NCBI GenBank assembly: GCA_934202005.1
Contig: CAKPXP010000012.1
Span: 1-63,599 of the forward strand
DNA from: an uncultured Selenomonas sp.
Lineage (GTDB): Bacteria; Bacillota; Negativicutes; Selenomonadales; Selenomonadaceae
Direction of reading: 5' to 3'
Length of the DNA: 63,599 nt
Of the stretch, positions 26,966-35,267 are shown piece after piece. The notes below the pieces were generated by a model. That model ran no database searches. It was not told where the DNA came from and saw only the letters and a program-made list of their open reading frames with translations. A program made the position numbers and the translations under genes. Each line of letters starts with the position of its first letter. Within the stretch, counting starts at the first letter, position 1.

Positions 26966-28573
26966 TTAGAAGTGGAAGTCGAGCCAGCTGCGGAGAATGT
27001 GGCGCTTAACCTGCTGATCGCTGCCATACGCGAAGTTCTCTGTCAGGTTCGGAGCCCACATCGTCTCCCACTCGACATTGTGCGCCGGCACGCATTTGAA
27101 GCCAAAGTACCAGCCACGCACGCCGTTCGTGAAGGTCGGCTCACGCGTGGACCACTCGTCATCATGGCCGAGGTCAGCGAATGCACCGAGGTTCATCCAC
27201 TTTGCATAAGCCCCCCACGAACCGACCTTATTGAGATCAGTGCCACGATAATCGAAGCGAACAGCGAGGTCACGATCGCCATGACCCAATTTGCCCTGTT
27301 GGTTCGTGAATGCCTTGACATACGAACCCGTAACCTTGAAGTCCTTGAAGAGCTTCACGGCGAGATCAGCATTGAAGAAGCCCGTCGTATCGAACCAGTA
27401 TCCATCACCGCCAAGACCCGAGCCATCATCCTTCTGATATTTATGACCAACAATATGAGTATAGCCGACATTGGCATCCATATACTTACCAAGCGGGCCC
27501 CAGAAATCAAGGGTTGCATTGATCGGGTTGCGGCGCGCATGTACCGTATACCCTTTATACATATAGTCACCATTCGGTCGCTTCTCATAATCCAAAATAT
27601 ACTGCGTTGCATCCGACGAAGATTTCCAGTACTGAGCGCTCAGCCACCAGCCATGGCCGTGCTCAATCGGATGGTACGTTGCGATACCATCGACCTGGCC
27701 GCCAAGCAGCAGGTTCTGCATGCCGATGCCGTTCCACTTACGACCGATGTTCGTGTACCAGTCATGCTTCGGGCCAAGCTGCAGCTCCACCCAGATGTTG
27801 GAAACCGCACCGCTGTGGTTCGTATCCATATCCGGCATATCGCGCAGCTCGCCAGAAACAGGCAGAGGCAGCGCCCACCCGCCCTTATTCCAGGAAGCAG
27901 GCCCATTACCAAGGGGAGACATCCAAACAACTTTGTCGCCCAGCATGACTCTCTGCTTGACCTGATATTCTTTATCATTATAGCGAGCGTTCTTCTCAAT
28001 CGTGAAGCGGGCCACTGCATGATCGTTGATTCTCATCTGACCTTCAAGGTCCATATAGAAGCGGTTGTTGTAATCGCCGTTATAGAAGTGATTCTTCCAT
28101 GCGCTATCATCACCCGCGGCTTTCAGCGAACTTTCCTTCTGCAGTCCGCTGTCATCGCCCATCTGGACGCGTGCCATACCCCAAATCTTGAACTTATCCG
28201 TCTTGGCGTTGAGGTCTTTGATGGCCTTCGTGTTTGCGTTGACCTGCTTGGAAAGCGTTGCGAGCTCGCTGCCGTACTCCTTCTCGAGTTTCTCGAGGAC
28301 TGCCTGGTCGCCGACGCCGAGGTTGCCCTTCTGCATCGCCTTTGCGACGATGGAAGCCATCTCATAGCGCGTCATCGTGCGGTTGCCCTGGAACGTGCCG
28401 TCGCCCATGCCGTCGATCACGCCGTCTTTGGCGAGATAGTCGAGCGCGTCATACGCCCAGTGCCCCTGCGGCACATCACTGAAGCTGTCAGCGCCGTCAG
28501 CAGCGAATGCCGTGCCGGAGATGCCGAGCGTCAGGCCGAGCAGGAGTGCAGTTGCTTTCTTGTTGAGTTTCAT
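26966..28573 (-). CDS. SLH-domain outer-membrane porin (OmpM-like)
   Basis: 535-aa outer-membrane protein of the Negativicutes OmpM type. A signal peptide ends at AFA (about residue 24); an SLH domain follows (FSDVPQGHWAYDALDYLAKD, then TMTRYEMASIVAKAM, to about residue 90), which in this class binds polyamine-modified peptidoglycan. Residues 95-130 form a coiled-coil stalk (KLEKEYGSELATLSKQVN), and the rest is a beta-barrel with many aromatic strands ending in a C-terminal Phe (SWLDFHF), as expected for Bam-dependent barrels. ATG at 28573 follows GGAAAGGAAG; the longer upstream frame has no signal-peptide logic. It is the best single marker for the diderm Firmicute assignment. Confidence 0.93.
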   Translation of the reverse strand: MKLNKKATALLLGLTLGISGTAFAADGADSFSDVPQGHWAYDALDYLAKDGVIDGMGDGTFQGNRTMTRYEMASIVAKAMQKGNLGVGDQAVLEKLEKEYGSELATLSKQVNANTKAIKDLNAKTDKFKIWGMARVQMGDDSGLQKESSLKAAGDDSAWKNHFYNGDYNNRFYMDLEGQMRINDHAVARFTIEKNARYNDKEYQVKQRVMLGDKVVWMSPLGNGPASWNKGGWALPLPVSGELRDMPDMDTNHSGAVSNIWVELQLGPKHDWYTNIGRKWNGIGMQNLLLGGQVDGIATYHPIEHGHGWWLSAQYWKSSSDATQYILDYEKRPNGDYMYKGYTVHARRNPINATLDFWGPLGKYMDANVGYTHIVGHKYQKDDGSGLGGDGYWFDTTGFFNADLAVKLFKDFKVTGSYVKAFTNQQGKLGHGDRDLAVRFDYRGTDLNKVGSWGAYAKWMNLGAFADLGHDDEWSTREPTFTNGVRGWYFGFKCVPAHNVEWETMWAPNLTENFAYGSDQQVKRHILRSWLDFHF

Positions 28574-28714
28574 AGAACTACTTCCTTTCCCCGAGGAGCC
28601 GCGACGCGGCCCCTCGCCCCTGATATAGAAAAGCCTTCTACTGAAACGAGCAAGCCGCCGCACTGTCTCTCCATGTTCCGGCAGTCCCGGCATCTCTTTC
28701 TCGTTTCTTATTGC

Positions 28715-28720
28715 ATTATA
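28715..28720 (-). promoter_or_regulatory. Extended -10 promoter of the SLH porin
   Basis: Minus strand TGCTATAAT (hexamer at 28715-28720), about 140 nt upstream of the start codon; no good -35. The rest of the 28574-28940 intergenic stretch shows no gene, only a long porin leader and the start region of the divergent small gene. Confidence 0.5.
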
Positions 28721-28940
28721 GCATTCTAAACCGCGGATATGGTGCGAAGTAGTGAACCGTGGTACATATCGCGTACATCGTTACATCCCCAACCCGCCGC
28801 CCACGCCGAAACCGCTTGCGCGCGCCGGTTGCGGCTGATAAAATGAAGGAAAGAAGCGCCAGCGCCCCGCCGCCATGGCCGACAGCCCCCTGCGCGACAC
28901 CGTCCGACACTACAAGGAAACGGAAAAAGGAGTGAGCTCC

Positions 28941-29111
28941 ATGTGCAAAGAACTAGAAAAAATCGTCGAAGAAGCCGAGTCGAAAGGCCAGGCAACAGGC
29001 CGCCTCGCCCAGCTCCGCGACCTCGTGAAAAAGGGTCTGCTCACCCTCTCCACCGCCGCGCGCGAGGCCGGTATGACGGAGGATGCATTCCGGAAAGCGG
29101 CCAGGCTGTGA
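28941..29111 (+). CDS. Small protein with Rpn/transposase-type C-terminal tail
   Basis: 56-aa charged protein: MCKELEKIVEEAESKGQATG, then LRDLVKKGLLTLSTAAREAGMTEDAFRKAARL. The last half matches the tail of the 75-aa protein at 30606-30833 (LVKDGMISLRDAAKKAGMTEAEFRKAAML). Such tails occur at the C-terminus of Rpn/PD-(D/E)xK nuclease-family proteins and as stand-alone small proteins. ATG at 28941 is 9 nt after AAAGGAG. Function unknown; it has its own strong terminator. The longer frame from 28875 lacks a ribosome site. Confidence 0.6.
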   Translation: MCKELEKIVEEAESKGQATGRLAQLRDLVKKGLLTLSTAAREAGMTEDAFRKAARL

Positions 29112-29138
29112 GGTCGCCCGCAAAGAAAGATCCATCAA

Positions 29139-29177
29139 AAAGGCGCTGCCGTCTCAATCAGAGACGGCAGCGCCTTT
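29139..29177. terminator. Terminator after the small Rpn-tail gene
   Basis: Perfect 17-bp stem (29139-29155 with 29161-29177), 5-nt loop, A-rich on one side and TTT on the other. Confidence 0.9.
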
Positions 29178-29204
29178 CGCTATCCGCAGGGCAAGACTGC
29201 GCCG

Positions 29205-29250
29205 TTTCGAGATCCCATTTCATGCGCTTCATGTCGTACACTGCCGCTTC
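29205..29250 (-). pseudogene. Degenerate 5' fragment of the 30.6-30.8 kb small gene
   Basis: On the minus strand this stretch encodes MKRMKWDLETAQ, matching the N-terminus MKRMKWDLDTAL of the protein at 30606-30833, and the homology continues upstream of the ATG. The frame is lost after about 12 codons. It is a relic of duplication of that small gene. Confidence 0.6.
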
Positions 29251-29270
29251 GCAGCTGATGTGATATGAGT

Positions 29271-29383
29271 AAACTCAACGCACAAACGTCCACTTCGTGG
29301 ACATTGTGCGCCCGTCCTTACAGTAAATCCAGCCAATCACGCTGCGCCTGACGGCTTGCGTTCTTGGGGATTTACATAGTAAA
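29271..29383 (+). repeat. R1 dispersed repeat, copy 4 (full length)
   Basis: Full R1; the right end (CATAGTAAA) runs directly into the terminator stem of the PocR-MCP gene. Confidence 0.9.
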
Positions 29384-29424
29384 GCGAGACGGGACGCCGA
29401 CCTTTTGCCGCGCGCCTGTCTCGC
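29381..29424 (-). terminator. Probable terminator of the PocR chemotaxis gene
   Basis: Stem GCGAGAC (29384-29390) with GTCTCGC (29418-29424) and further GC pairing inside; the U-stretch TTTA is contributed by R1. Confidence 0.6.
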
Positions 29425-29464
29425 CTTGCTGGTTCCGTGCTATCGCCAGCTGCACAGATGGTAT

Positions 29465-30481
29465 TTACTTGTCGTGCGAGAGGTTGAAGAGCTCCGTCGA
29501 GGTCTCGGAGAGGCCCATGAGATCGTTGGCGCATTCTTCGATGGCCTTGGCCTGCTGGCTCACGATCTCCGAGGTGTTCGCGCCCTTCTCGACGGTCTTG
29601 TCTACGGACTGGCCGATCTGACCCGTGAAGTTCTGGATCTCTGCGACGGCGCTCTTGGAGTTCTCCGCGAGCTTGCGGATCTCCTCGGCGACGACGCTGA
29701 AGCCGGCGCCTGCCGCGCCGGCGCGCGCGGCCTCGATGGAGGCGTTGAGGCCGAGGAGCTGCGTCTGTTTCGCGATGTCCTCGATGAGGCGCGTGAACTC
29801 GGTGATCTTGCCCGCGACTTCGCTGACGGTCTTGATCTCCGTGTTGAGCGCCTTCTGGTTCGCGTCGACGTCATGCGCCGAGGCCGCGAGCTCCTGCATC
29901 GCCGCGGAGACGTGCATCGTCGTGTCGTTGATGCTCTCCGACATCTGCCGGAGCCGGTGCTGGTAGTAGCCCATCTTCGAGAACGCGCCCGCGAAGAGAT
30001 AGAGCGTCTGCGCCGCATGGTCGAGGCGCGCGCGGTCGACGACCTGGATCTTGCGCGCGGCGGCGATGTACTCGTCAGGGTCTACGCCGATCTCCTGCGC
30101 GACCCTGCGGTATTTTTCCTCGTCGAGCGGCTGCGTGAGCACCTGGCCGCCGAGGATGGAGCCGACCTGTTTGCCATTGAGCATGATGGGCGCGGCGAAG
30201 TCCATGAGGCCCGCGTGGCACTCGTAGACCTGCGGGCGTCCCTCGCGCGCGGCTTTCGCGCCGTTCTCGGCGTCGCATTTCTCGCAGCGCGCCTTGCCCT
30301 TGGGGCAGCCGCGCGTGTACTTCATGCAGAAGTCCGTCCAGTCCGTCGGGTGCGTGACCGGCGTGCCGTCGAGGTCGACGGTCACGGCCGTCATGCCGAC
30401 CGCCCGCGCGAAATCATCCTGGAACTGCTGGATGAAGTCCATGTCAAAAATATCCTGCAGGCGAATTTCCTGTTCTGCCAT
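29465..30481 (-). CDS. Soluble chemotaxis protein with PocR sensor domain
   Basis: 338-aa cytosolic methyl-accepting-type protein with no membrane segment. Residues 1-165 form a PocR domain: LQDIFDMDFIQQFQDDFARA, then GCPKGKARCEKC (a Cys cluster near 60-72), ECHAGLMDFAAPI and GSILGGQVL. Residues 175-338 are a short signalling helical hairpin with the conserved tip IEDIAKQTQLLGLNASIEAARAG. The PocR domain binds small metabolites in transcription factors such as PocR; the ligand is not known here. ATG at 30481 after AGGAGGT. It probably feeds the CheA/CheW array like the transmembrane receptor at 58.9 kb. Confidence 0.9.
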   Translation of the reverse strand: MAEQEIRLQDIFDMDFIQQFQDDFARAVGMTAVTVDLDGTPVTHPTDWTDFCMKYTRGCPKGKARCEKCDAENGAKAAREGRPQVYECHAGLMDFAAPIMLNGKQVGSILGGQVLTQPLDEEKYRRVAQEIGVDPDEYIAAARKIQVVDRARLDHAAQTLYLFAGAFSKMGYYQHRLRQMSESINDTTMHVSAAMQELAASAHDVDANQKALNTEIKTVSEVAGKITEFTRLIEDIAKQTQLLGLNASIEAARAGAAGAGFSVVAEEIRKLAENSKSAVAEIQNFTGQIGQSVDKTVEKGANTSEIVSQQAKAIEECANDLMGLSETSTELFNLSHDK

Positions 30482-30549
30482 AAAGCCTACCTCCTACAAT
30501 GGTCCTCTTTTTCCCCCATTTTTACCGATTCTCCCAGTCGGTTTTTTTC

Positions 30550-30579
30550 AGCATAGCACATTTTGCGCGGTTTTGTCCA
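30550..30579 (-). promoter_or_regulatory. Candidate promoter of the PocR chemotaxis gene
   Basis: Minus strand TGGACA (30574-30579), 18 nt, TATGCT (30550-30555) preceded by TGC (extended -10). Confidence 0.45.
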
Positions 30580-30605
30580 GCAAACGAAACTGCGCCGCCA
30601 TCATT

Positions 30606-30833
30606 TCAGAGCATCGCCGCCTTACGGAACTCAGCCTCCGTCATGCCAGCCTTCTTCGCCGCGTCCCGCAAAGAGATCATGCCATCCTTGACCAGCTCGG
30701 TCAACGTCTCCCACCGGCCGCGCTTTTTCCCTTGTTCACGGCCCTGCTCAATGCCCTGCTCAATGCCCTGCTCAATGCCTTCGCGCCTTGTGACTTCCAG
30801 CGCCGTATCGAGATCCCATTTCATGCGCTTCAT
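30606..30833 (-). CDS. Small Rpn-tail-like protein with IEQG repeats
   Basis: 75-aa charged protein. Residues 1-19 MKRMKWDLDTALEVTRREG, then three tandem IEQG units passing into REQGKKRGR, then WETLTELVKDGMISLRDAAKKAGMTEAEFRKAAML. The last section is the same tail as the protein at 28941-29111. The architecture resembles C-termini of Rpn-family putative transposase/nuclease proteins without the nuclease core. The IEQG units come from three perfect 12-bp repeats at 30741-30776, which can expand or contract without a frameshift. ATG at 30833 is 7 nt after GGAGGT. A terminator-like hairpin and strong promoter lie upstream. Confidence 0.6.
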   Translation of the reverse strand: MKRMKWDLDTALEVTRREGIEQGIEQGIEQGREQGKKRGRWETLTELVKDGMISLRDAAKKAGMTEAEFRKAAML

Positions 30834-30907
30834 GTCGTACACCTCCGCTTGTTGCCATCGCACACCTCCTGTTTTTATATTATCGTTTCCGCGACAAAAG
30901 GACAAGG

Positions 30908-31044
30908 GAAACAAAAGAGGCCGCGGCTCGAATGTTCACGCATTCGCCGTGGCCTCTTCCTGTCTGCCGCGCGGCGTACCGCTGGCAGGATCTATTATGA
31001 GGAATAGAGAATAGGAGGTGCAGCTGGGGCCTTTCCCATCTGCA
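30908..31044 (-). ncRNA. Candidate small RNA or regulatory leader
   Basis: About 137 nt between a near-consensus promoter (31051-31078) and a terminator hairpin (30914-30958), with no ORF. It folds into an internal stem (CTGCC/GGCAG with a nested GCG/CGC) and carries an unpaired CACCTCCT, perfectly complementary to the AGGAGGTG found just downstream in the 5' region of the IEQG gene. It could be a free sRNA or an attenuated leader. No known Rfam family is recognised. Confidence 0.35.
30914..30958 (-). terminator. Terminator-like hairpin upstream of the IEQG gene
   Basis: About 18-bp stem (30914-30933 with 30941-30958, one bulge) followed by TTTTG on the minus strand. It would end the transcript starting near 31044 before it reaches the IEQG gene. 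Confidence 0.7.
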
Positions 31045-31050
31045 GTTCTC

Positions 31051-31078
31051 ATTATACATCAAATAATCAAAATGTCAA
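31051..31078 (-). promoter_or_regulatory. Strong promoter for the candidate RNA
   Basis: Minus strand TTGACA (31073-31078), 16-nt spacer, perfect TATAAT (31051-31056). One of the best promoters in the window, yet the nearest downstream ORF is over 200 nt away behind a terminator. Confidence 0.7.
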
Positions 31079-31105
31079 TAGGTCAATATTTCCTGCGCGC
31101 GTATT

Positions 31106-32287
31106 TCAGTGGTTCGCGAGCGTGTAGATGTCGATGGCTTCCTTGCGGCCGATGGGGTGGAAGTTGCCGACAGTTTTCGTGCCGCCTGCGGTGACGGCGT
31201 CCGCGAGCTCGTGGATGGTGGCTTCGTTCAGGACGCCGATGCCGAGCTCCGTGAAGCAGCACGGCATGCCGATCTCCTTAAAAAACGCGACCTGGCGGCG
31301 GATGCCTTCGCAGGCGCGCTCCTCCTCCGTGCCCTCAGAGACGTCCCAGACTCTTTCCGCGAAGCGCGCGAAGCGGGGGATGTCGTCCTGATAGACGTAC
31401 TGCGCCCACCAGCCCCAGACGGAGGTGAGCGTCTCGCCGTGCGTCGCGTCGTATTTCGCGCTGATGGCGTGGCCGAGCTTGTGGCAGGAGAAGTCCTTGC
31501 AGCGGCCCCATTCCGTGACGTTCGAGTGGGAGACGCTGCCGCACCACATGATCTCGCTCATGGCGTCGTAGTCGTGCTGGTCGCGGACGGCGACGCGCGC
31601 GCTCGCGATGACGTCGCGCAGCAGGGACTCCGCGATGAGGTCGGTGAGCTCGTTGCCCTTGACCTTCGTGAAGTAGCGCTCGAGCGTGTGCATGAGGATG
31701 TCGCTGATGCCGGCCGTGAGCTGTTTCTTCGGCACGGTGTAGGTGAGCTCAGGGTTCATGAACGCGAGCGCGGGCCGGTTAAAGGGCGTGTTGATGCCGC
31801 CTTTGACGCCTATTTCCTCGTTCGTGAGGACGGCGGAGTCGCTCGTCTCGCTGCCCGCTGCCGCGAGCGTGAGGACAGCGGCGACGGGCGTGGAGCGCGT
31901 GAGCTTCTCGCGGCCGCACCAGAAATCCCAGATGTCGGTCTCAGGGTTTGCGACGCCGTGCGCGATGGCCTTCGCCGTGTCGATGACGGAGCCGCCGCCG
32001 ATGGCGAGGATGAAGTCCGCGCCGAAGCGCAGCGCCTCGCGCACGCCTTCGCGCGCGTGGGAGACGAGCGGGTTCGGCTGGACGCCGCCGCGCACGTCGA
32101 ACGCGAGGCCGCTCTCCGTCAGCGTGCGCTCGACGCGCGCGAGAAGTCCCGAGCGGATGACGCTGCCGCCGCCGTAGACGATGTAGACGTGCGTGCCGCC
32201 GTAGGCCTTGATCTTCTCTCCGACCTTTTCCTCCGCGCCGCGTCCGAAGATGATTTCCGTCGGGCATTTGAATTGAAAGCTCTGCAT
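31106..32287 (-). CDS. Iron-containing alcohol dehydrogenase
   Basis: 393-aa group III Fe-dependent alcohol dehydrogenase, similar in length to NAD(P)H-dependent butanol dehydrogenases of clostridia. MQSFQFKCPTEIIFGRGAEE at the start, nucleotide loop GGGSVIDTAKAIAHGV near residue 100, metal-site histidines in HTLERYFT (about 200), CHKLGHAISAKYDATHGETL (about 265-285). It probably reduces aldehydes formed in fermentation to alcohols; exact substrate unknown. ATG at 32287 lies 9 nt after GGAGG. Promoter at 32333-32361. Confidence 0.93.
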   Translation of the reverse strand: MQSFQFKCPTEIIFGRGAEEKVGEKIKAYGGTHVYIVYGGGSVIRSGLLARVERTLTESGLAFDVRGGVQPNPLVSHAREGVREALRFGADFILAIGGGSVIDTAKAIAHGVANPETDIWDFWCGREKLTRSTPVAAVLTLAAAGSETSDSAVLTNEEIGVKGGINTPFNRPALAFMNPELTYTVPKKQLTAGISDILMHTLERYFTKVKGNELTDLIAESLLRDVIASARVAVRDQHDYDAMSEIMWCGSVSHSNVTEWGRCKDFSCHKLGHAISAKYDATHGETLTSVWGWWAQYVYQDDIPRFARFAERVWDVSEGTEEERACEGIRRQVAFFKEIGMPCCFTELGIGVLNEATIHELADAVTAGGTKTVGNFHPIGRKEAIDIYTLANH

Positions 32288-32332
32288 GGTGTGATCCCTC
32301 CGATTTCCTTTTCTTCGCACCTGTCTGCTCTT

Positions 32333-32361
32333 ATTCTAGCATTGTTCGGCCCGGCTGAAAA
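32333..32361 (-). promoter_or_regulatory. Alcohol dehydrogenase promoter
   Basis: Minus strand TTTTCA (32356-32361), 17 nt, TAGAAT (32333-32338) with extended TGC. Confidence 0.6.
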
Positions 32362-32395
32362 GGTTTTTCGCGCCGCGCCCGCGCGCCAGGCACGC

Positions 32396-32507
32396 AAACT
32401 CAACGCACAAACGTCCACTTCGTGGACATTGTGCGCCCGTCCTTACAGTAAATCCAGCCAATCACGCTGCGCCTGCGGCTTGCGCTCTTGGGGATTTACA
32501 TAGTAAA
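32396..32507 (+). repeat. R1 dispersed repeat, copy 5 (full length)
   Basis: Full R1 lying between the HAD gene terminator and the alcohol dehydrogenase promoter. Confidence 0.9.
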
Positions 32508-32542
32508 AAGGATGTGCCCGGCATCTCTGCCTGACACATCCT
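32505..32542 (-). terminator. Terminator of the GH13-HAD operon
   Basis: Stem AGGATGTG (32509-32516) with CACATCCT (32535-32542); TTTTTA follows on the minus strand, its end being the R1 boundary. Confidence 0.85.
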
Positions 32543-32570
32543 CAGAGAGTTTTCACACGGCTCGCGCCCG

Positions 32571-33344
32571 TCAGAGATTGGCTTCGAGCATGGCGCCGAC
32601 GCTCGCGTAGGAGGCGCGCGCCTTTGCCTTGATGACGTCGCGCGCGGTGTCGACGGTGAAGCCACTGTAGGCCTCGATCATCGGCAGGTCGTTCACCTCG
32701 TCGCCGATGGCGTAGACCTCGGCGCCCTGCCAGCCCATGACTTGCTTGAGCTTCTCGATGCCGTTCCTCTTGCTGACGTCCGGCGGCGTGATGTCGACGC
32801 TGCCGCGGTTCGGGTAGGCGTGGACGTCCGCACCGTATTTCGCGTTGAGGATGGCGGCGACCTCCGCCGCCTCCCGCGGGTCGTCGTAGCCGAGGGAGAA
32901 CTGATGGATGTCGGGGAGCTTCGTGATCTCTTCCTCGGTGATCTTCACGACGGGGAAGTCCCACTGCTCCGCCTCGCGCATGATCCACGAGCCCTCGCGG
33001 TCATGGCAGAGGAAGGTGCGCCCCGGCGCGGAAAAGGCGAAGTGCAGCGAGCGGCGCACGCCCGACTCCGCCGCGATGGCGTGCAGGACGCGCGCGGCGA
33101 TCTTCTCCTGGTGGAGCACCCGGCCCGTCGCGTCGTGGATGATGCCGCCGTTGTTGCAGACCGCGTAGTCGAATTCCACGCCGTAGTGATGGAGCTGCGG
33201 CACGAGCATGCCGTAGTCACGCCCCGTCACGACGCCGAATTTGTGTCCCGCGGCGCGCCAGGCGTGGACGCCTCGCGCGTCCTCCGCGGCGATTTCGTTG
33301 TTGCGGAAGAGGGTGCCGTCATAGTCACTGGCTGCGATTTTCAT
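32571..33344 (-). CDS. HAD-superfamily (Cof-type IIB) hydrolase
   Basis: 257-aa phosphatase. Motif I SDYDGTLF (nucleophile Asp7 and Asp9), motif II VVTGRD, C2B cap in the middle, and motif IV IGDEVNDLPMI near residue 210. Cof-type enzymes dephosphorylate sugar phosphates or flavin/PLP precursors. It starts 8 nt after the alpha-glucosidase stop codon, with its AAAGGAG inside the end of that gene, so the two form an operon; a role on sugar phosphates from the PTS/GH13 route is plausible but not shown. Confidence 0.9.
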   Translation of the reverse strand: MKIAASDYDGTLFRNNEIAAEDARGVHAWRAAGHKFGVVTGRDYGMLVPQLHHYGVEFDYAVCNNGGIIHDATGRVLHQEKIAARVLHAIAAESGVRRSLHFAFSAPGRTFLCHDREGSWIMREAEQWDFPVVKITEEEITKLPDIHQFSLGYDDPREAAEVAAILNAKYGADVHAYPNRGSVDITPPDVSKRNGIEKLKQVMGWQGAEVYAIGDEVNDLPMIEAYSGFTVDTARDVIKAKARASYASVGAMLEANL

Positions 33345-33351
33345 TGCGCGT

Positions 33352-35034
33352 TCACTCCTTTGTCTGGCAATTCGTATAGATCACGGCTTCGAGCGGCTGC
33401 AGCGTCCCCGGCTCTTCCGTGTCCTCCGGATAGCTGCCGTCCGCGCGCGTGAGGCCGTCGACGAGTGCGATGTCGTAGGTCACGGGATGCAGCGTGAAGT
33501 TGACGAGCGTCACTGTCTTTTCCCGTCCGAGCGTCCGCGTGAACGCGTAGATGCGTTCATCGTCCGGCAGGAGCTCCTCGTAGTCGCCCGCCGTGAGGAC
33601 GTCGAGCTGCGAGCGCAGGGCTGTGAGGCGGCGGTAGTAGGAGAGGACGGAGTCCTCGTTCTCGGCCTCGGCCTCGACGCACCAGTGGCGGTAGTCCCCC
33701 TCGACGGGCAGCCAGGGCTTCCCCGTCGTGAAGCCCGCCTGCACGCCGCGCGTCCACTGCATCGGCGTGCGCGCGTTGTCGCGGCTGAAGGCGTGGACGG
33801 CCGCGAGCGCCTCCGCCTCCGTATGGTCCTCGTCGAGCGCCATCTGGTACTGACCGTGCGAGGAGATGTCGTCGTAGCAGTCAATGCTCGGCCAGGCGAC
33901 GTTCGTCATGCCGATCTCCTCGCCCTCGTAGATGAAGGGCGTGCCGCGCAGCGTGAGCAGCACGGTCGCGATGGCCTTCGCCGCGAGCGCGCGATCCGCG
34001 CCCTGCGGGAAGTAGTGGCAGATGGAGCGCGGCTGGTCGTGGTTCTCGAAGAAGATCGGGTACCAGCCGTTCTTCGCCGTCGCCTGCTGGCTCGCCGTGA
34101 GCGCCTGCTTGAGCGCCGTGAGCTTCCAGGGCTGGGCGCGGCACCAGATCTCCTCGCCCTCGGGGAACTGCAGCCCCATGTGGCTGAACTCGAAGAGCAT
34201 GGAGAATACGCCTTTCTCGCCGACCCAGTCGACGAGCTCCTCCGGGCTCACGCCGTTCGCCTCGGCGACGGTGAAGATGTCGTGTCCCGCGAAGACCTCG
34301 CGGCGCATCTCGTGCAGGTAGTCGAGGATGCCCGGCGTGTCGGCCGTCATCGTGTGGATGCTCACGAGGCCGTCCGCGCCGTCCGGCTCGCCGTCGACGA
34401 AGTCCGGCTTCTTGATGTAGACGATCGCGTCGATGCGGAATCCGCCCACGCCCTTTTCCAGCCAGAAGTTCGCCGCGCGGTAGAGCGCCTGGCGCACCTC
34501 GGGGTTCGCCCAGTTGAGATCCGGCTGCTGCTCGGCGAAGGTGTGGAGGTAGTACTGCTGGCGCTCCTCGCACCACGTCCACGCGGAGCCGCCGAAAATC
34601 GCGCGCCAGTTCGTCGGCGCCGAGCCGTCCGGCTTCGCGTCGCGCCAGATGTACCAGTCGGCCTTCGGGTTCGTGCGGCTCTGCCGCGACTCCCGGAACC
34701 AGGCGTGCTGATCCGAGGAGTGGTTGAACACGAGATCCATGACGATGCGGATGTCGCGGCGCTTCGCCTCGCGGATCAGGTGCTCCATGTCGGCCATCGT
34801 ACCGTAGGAGGGATCAACCGCCTCGTAGTCGGCGATGTCGTAGCCGTTGTCCACCATCGGCGACGGATACATCGGCGTGAGCCAGACGGCCCCGACGCCG
34901 AGCGTCCGCAGGTAGTCGAGCCGCGCCGTGATGCCCCGGAGGTCGCCCGTGCCGCTCCCCGTCGTGTCGAGGAAGCTTTTCGGATAGACCTGATAGACCT
35001 GATGTGTCTGCCACCATTTGAGCTTGCTTTTCAT
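33352..35034 (-). CDS. GH13 alpha-glucosidase (oligo-1,6-glucosidase/TreC type)
   Basis: 560-aa cytosolic GH13 enzyme without signal peptide. It begins MKSKLKWWQTHQVYQVYPKS, typical of oligo-1,6-glucosidases, trehalose-6-phosphate hydrolases and related enzymes. Region I DLVFNHSS, II GFRIDAIVYIKK (nucleophile Asp), III TVAEANG (acid/base Glu), IV FENHDQPR, then a short C-terminal beta domain. The neighbouring PTS EIICBA suggests phosphorylated alpha-glucosides as substrate; the sequence alone does not separate phosphorylated from free substrates. ATG at 35034 after AAGGAA. The longer upstream frame has no support. Confidence 0.9.
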   Translation of the reverse strand: MKSKLKWWQTHQVYQVYPKSFLDTTGSGTGDLRGITARLDYLRTLGVGAVWLTPMYPSPMVDNGYDIADYEAVDPSYGTMADMEHLIREAKRRDIRIVMDLVFNHSSDQHAWFRESRQSRTNPKADWYIWRDAKPDGSAPTNWRAIFGGSAWTWCEERQQYYLHTFAEQQPDLNWANPEVRQALYRAANFWLEKGVGGFRIDAIVYIKKPDFVDGEPDGADGLVSIHTMTADTPGILDYLHEMRREVFAGHDIFTVAEANGVSPEELVDWVGEKGVFSMLFEFSHMGLQFPEGEEIWCRAQPWKLTALKQALTASQQATAKNGWYPIFFENHDQPRSICHYFPQGADRALAAKAIATVLLTLRGTPFIYEGEEIGMTNVAWPSIDCYDDISSHGQYQMALDEDHTEAEALAAVHAFSRDNARTPMQWTRGVQAGFTTGKPWLPVEGDYRHWCVEAEAENEDSVLSYYRRLTALRSQLDVLTAGDYEELLPDDERIYAFTRTLGREKTVTLVNFTLHPVTYDIALVDGLTRADGSYPEDTEEPGTLQPLEAVIYTNCQTKE

Positions 35035-35173
35035 AGATACATTCCTTCCACATACAAGGACGCGCGGGGATGCCGGGTCGTCTGTACGGCGCTCCCCGCA
35101 ATCGTTACTTTCTGTATCTTGTAACGTCAGCTGTCTTTGTATTTCTTTTTCTGTTTCTGTATAACTTAGCGTA

Positions 35174-35266
35174 AGACTCAGGAAACCACTGACCAGCTTC
35201 CCGTCGCCCGCGCCCAGTTTGCGGGCACGGGCAGGCGATGTCAGCTTGTCAGTGGTTTCAGAGAGT
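35174..35266. repeat. Short MITE-like palindrome with MITE-type ends
   Basis: About 90 bp. Ends GAAACCACTGACCAGCTT and its inverse (GTCAGTGGTTTC at about 35249-35260), with an interior different from the other MITEs (cccGCGCCCAGTTTGCGGGCAC). It lies directly beside the complete MITE at 35268. Confidence 0.65.
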
Positions 35267-35267
35267 T

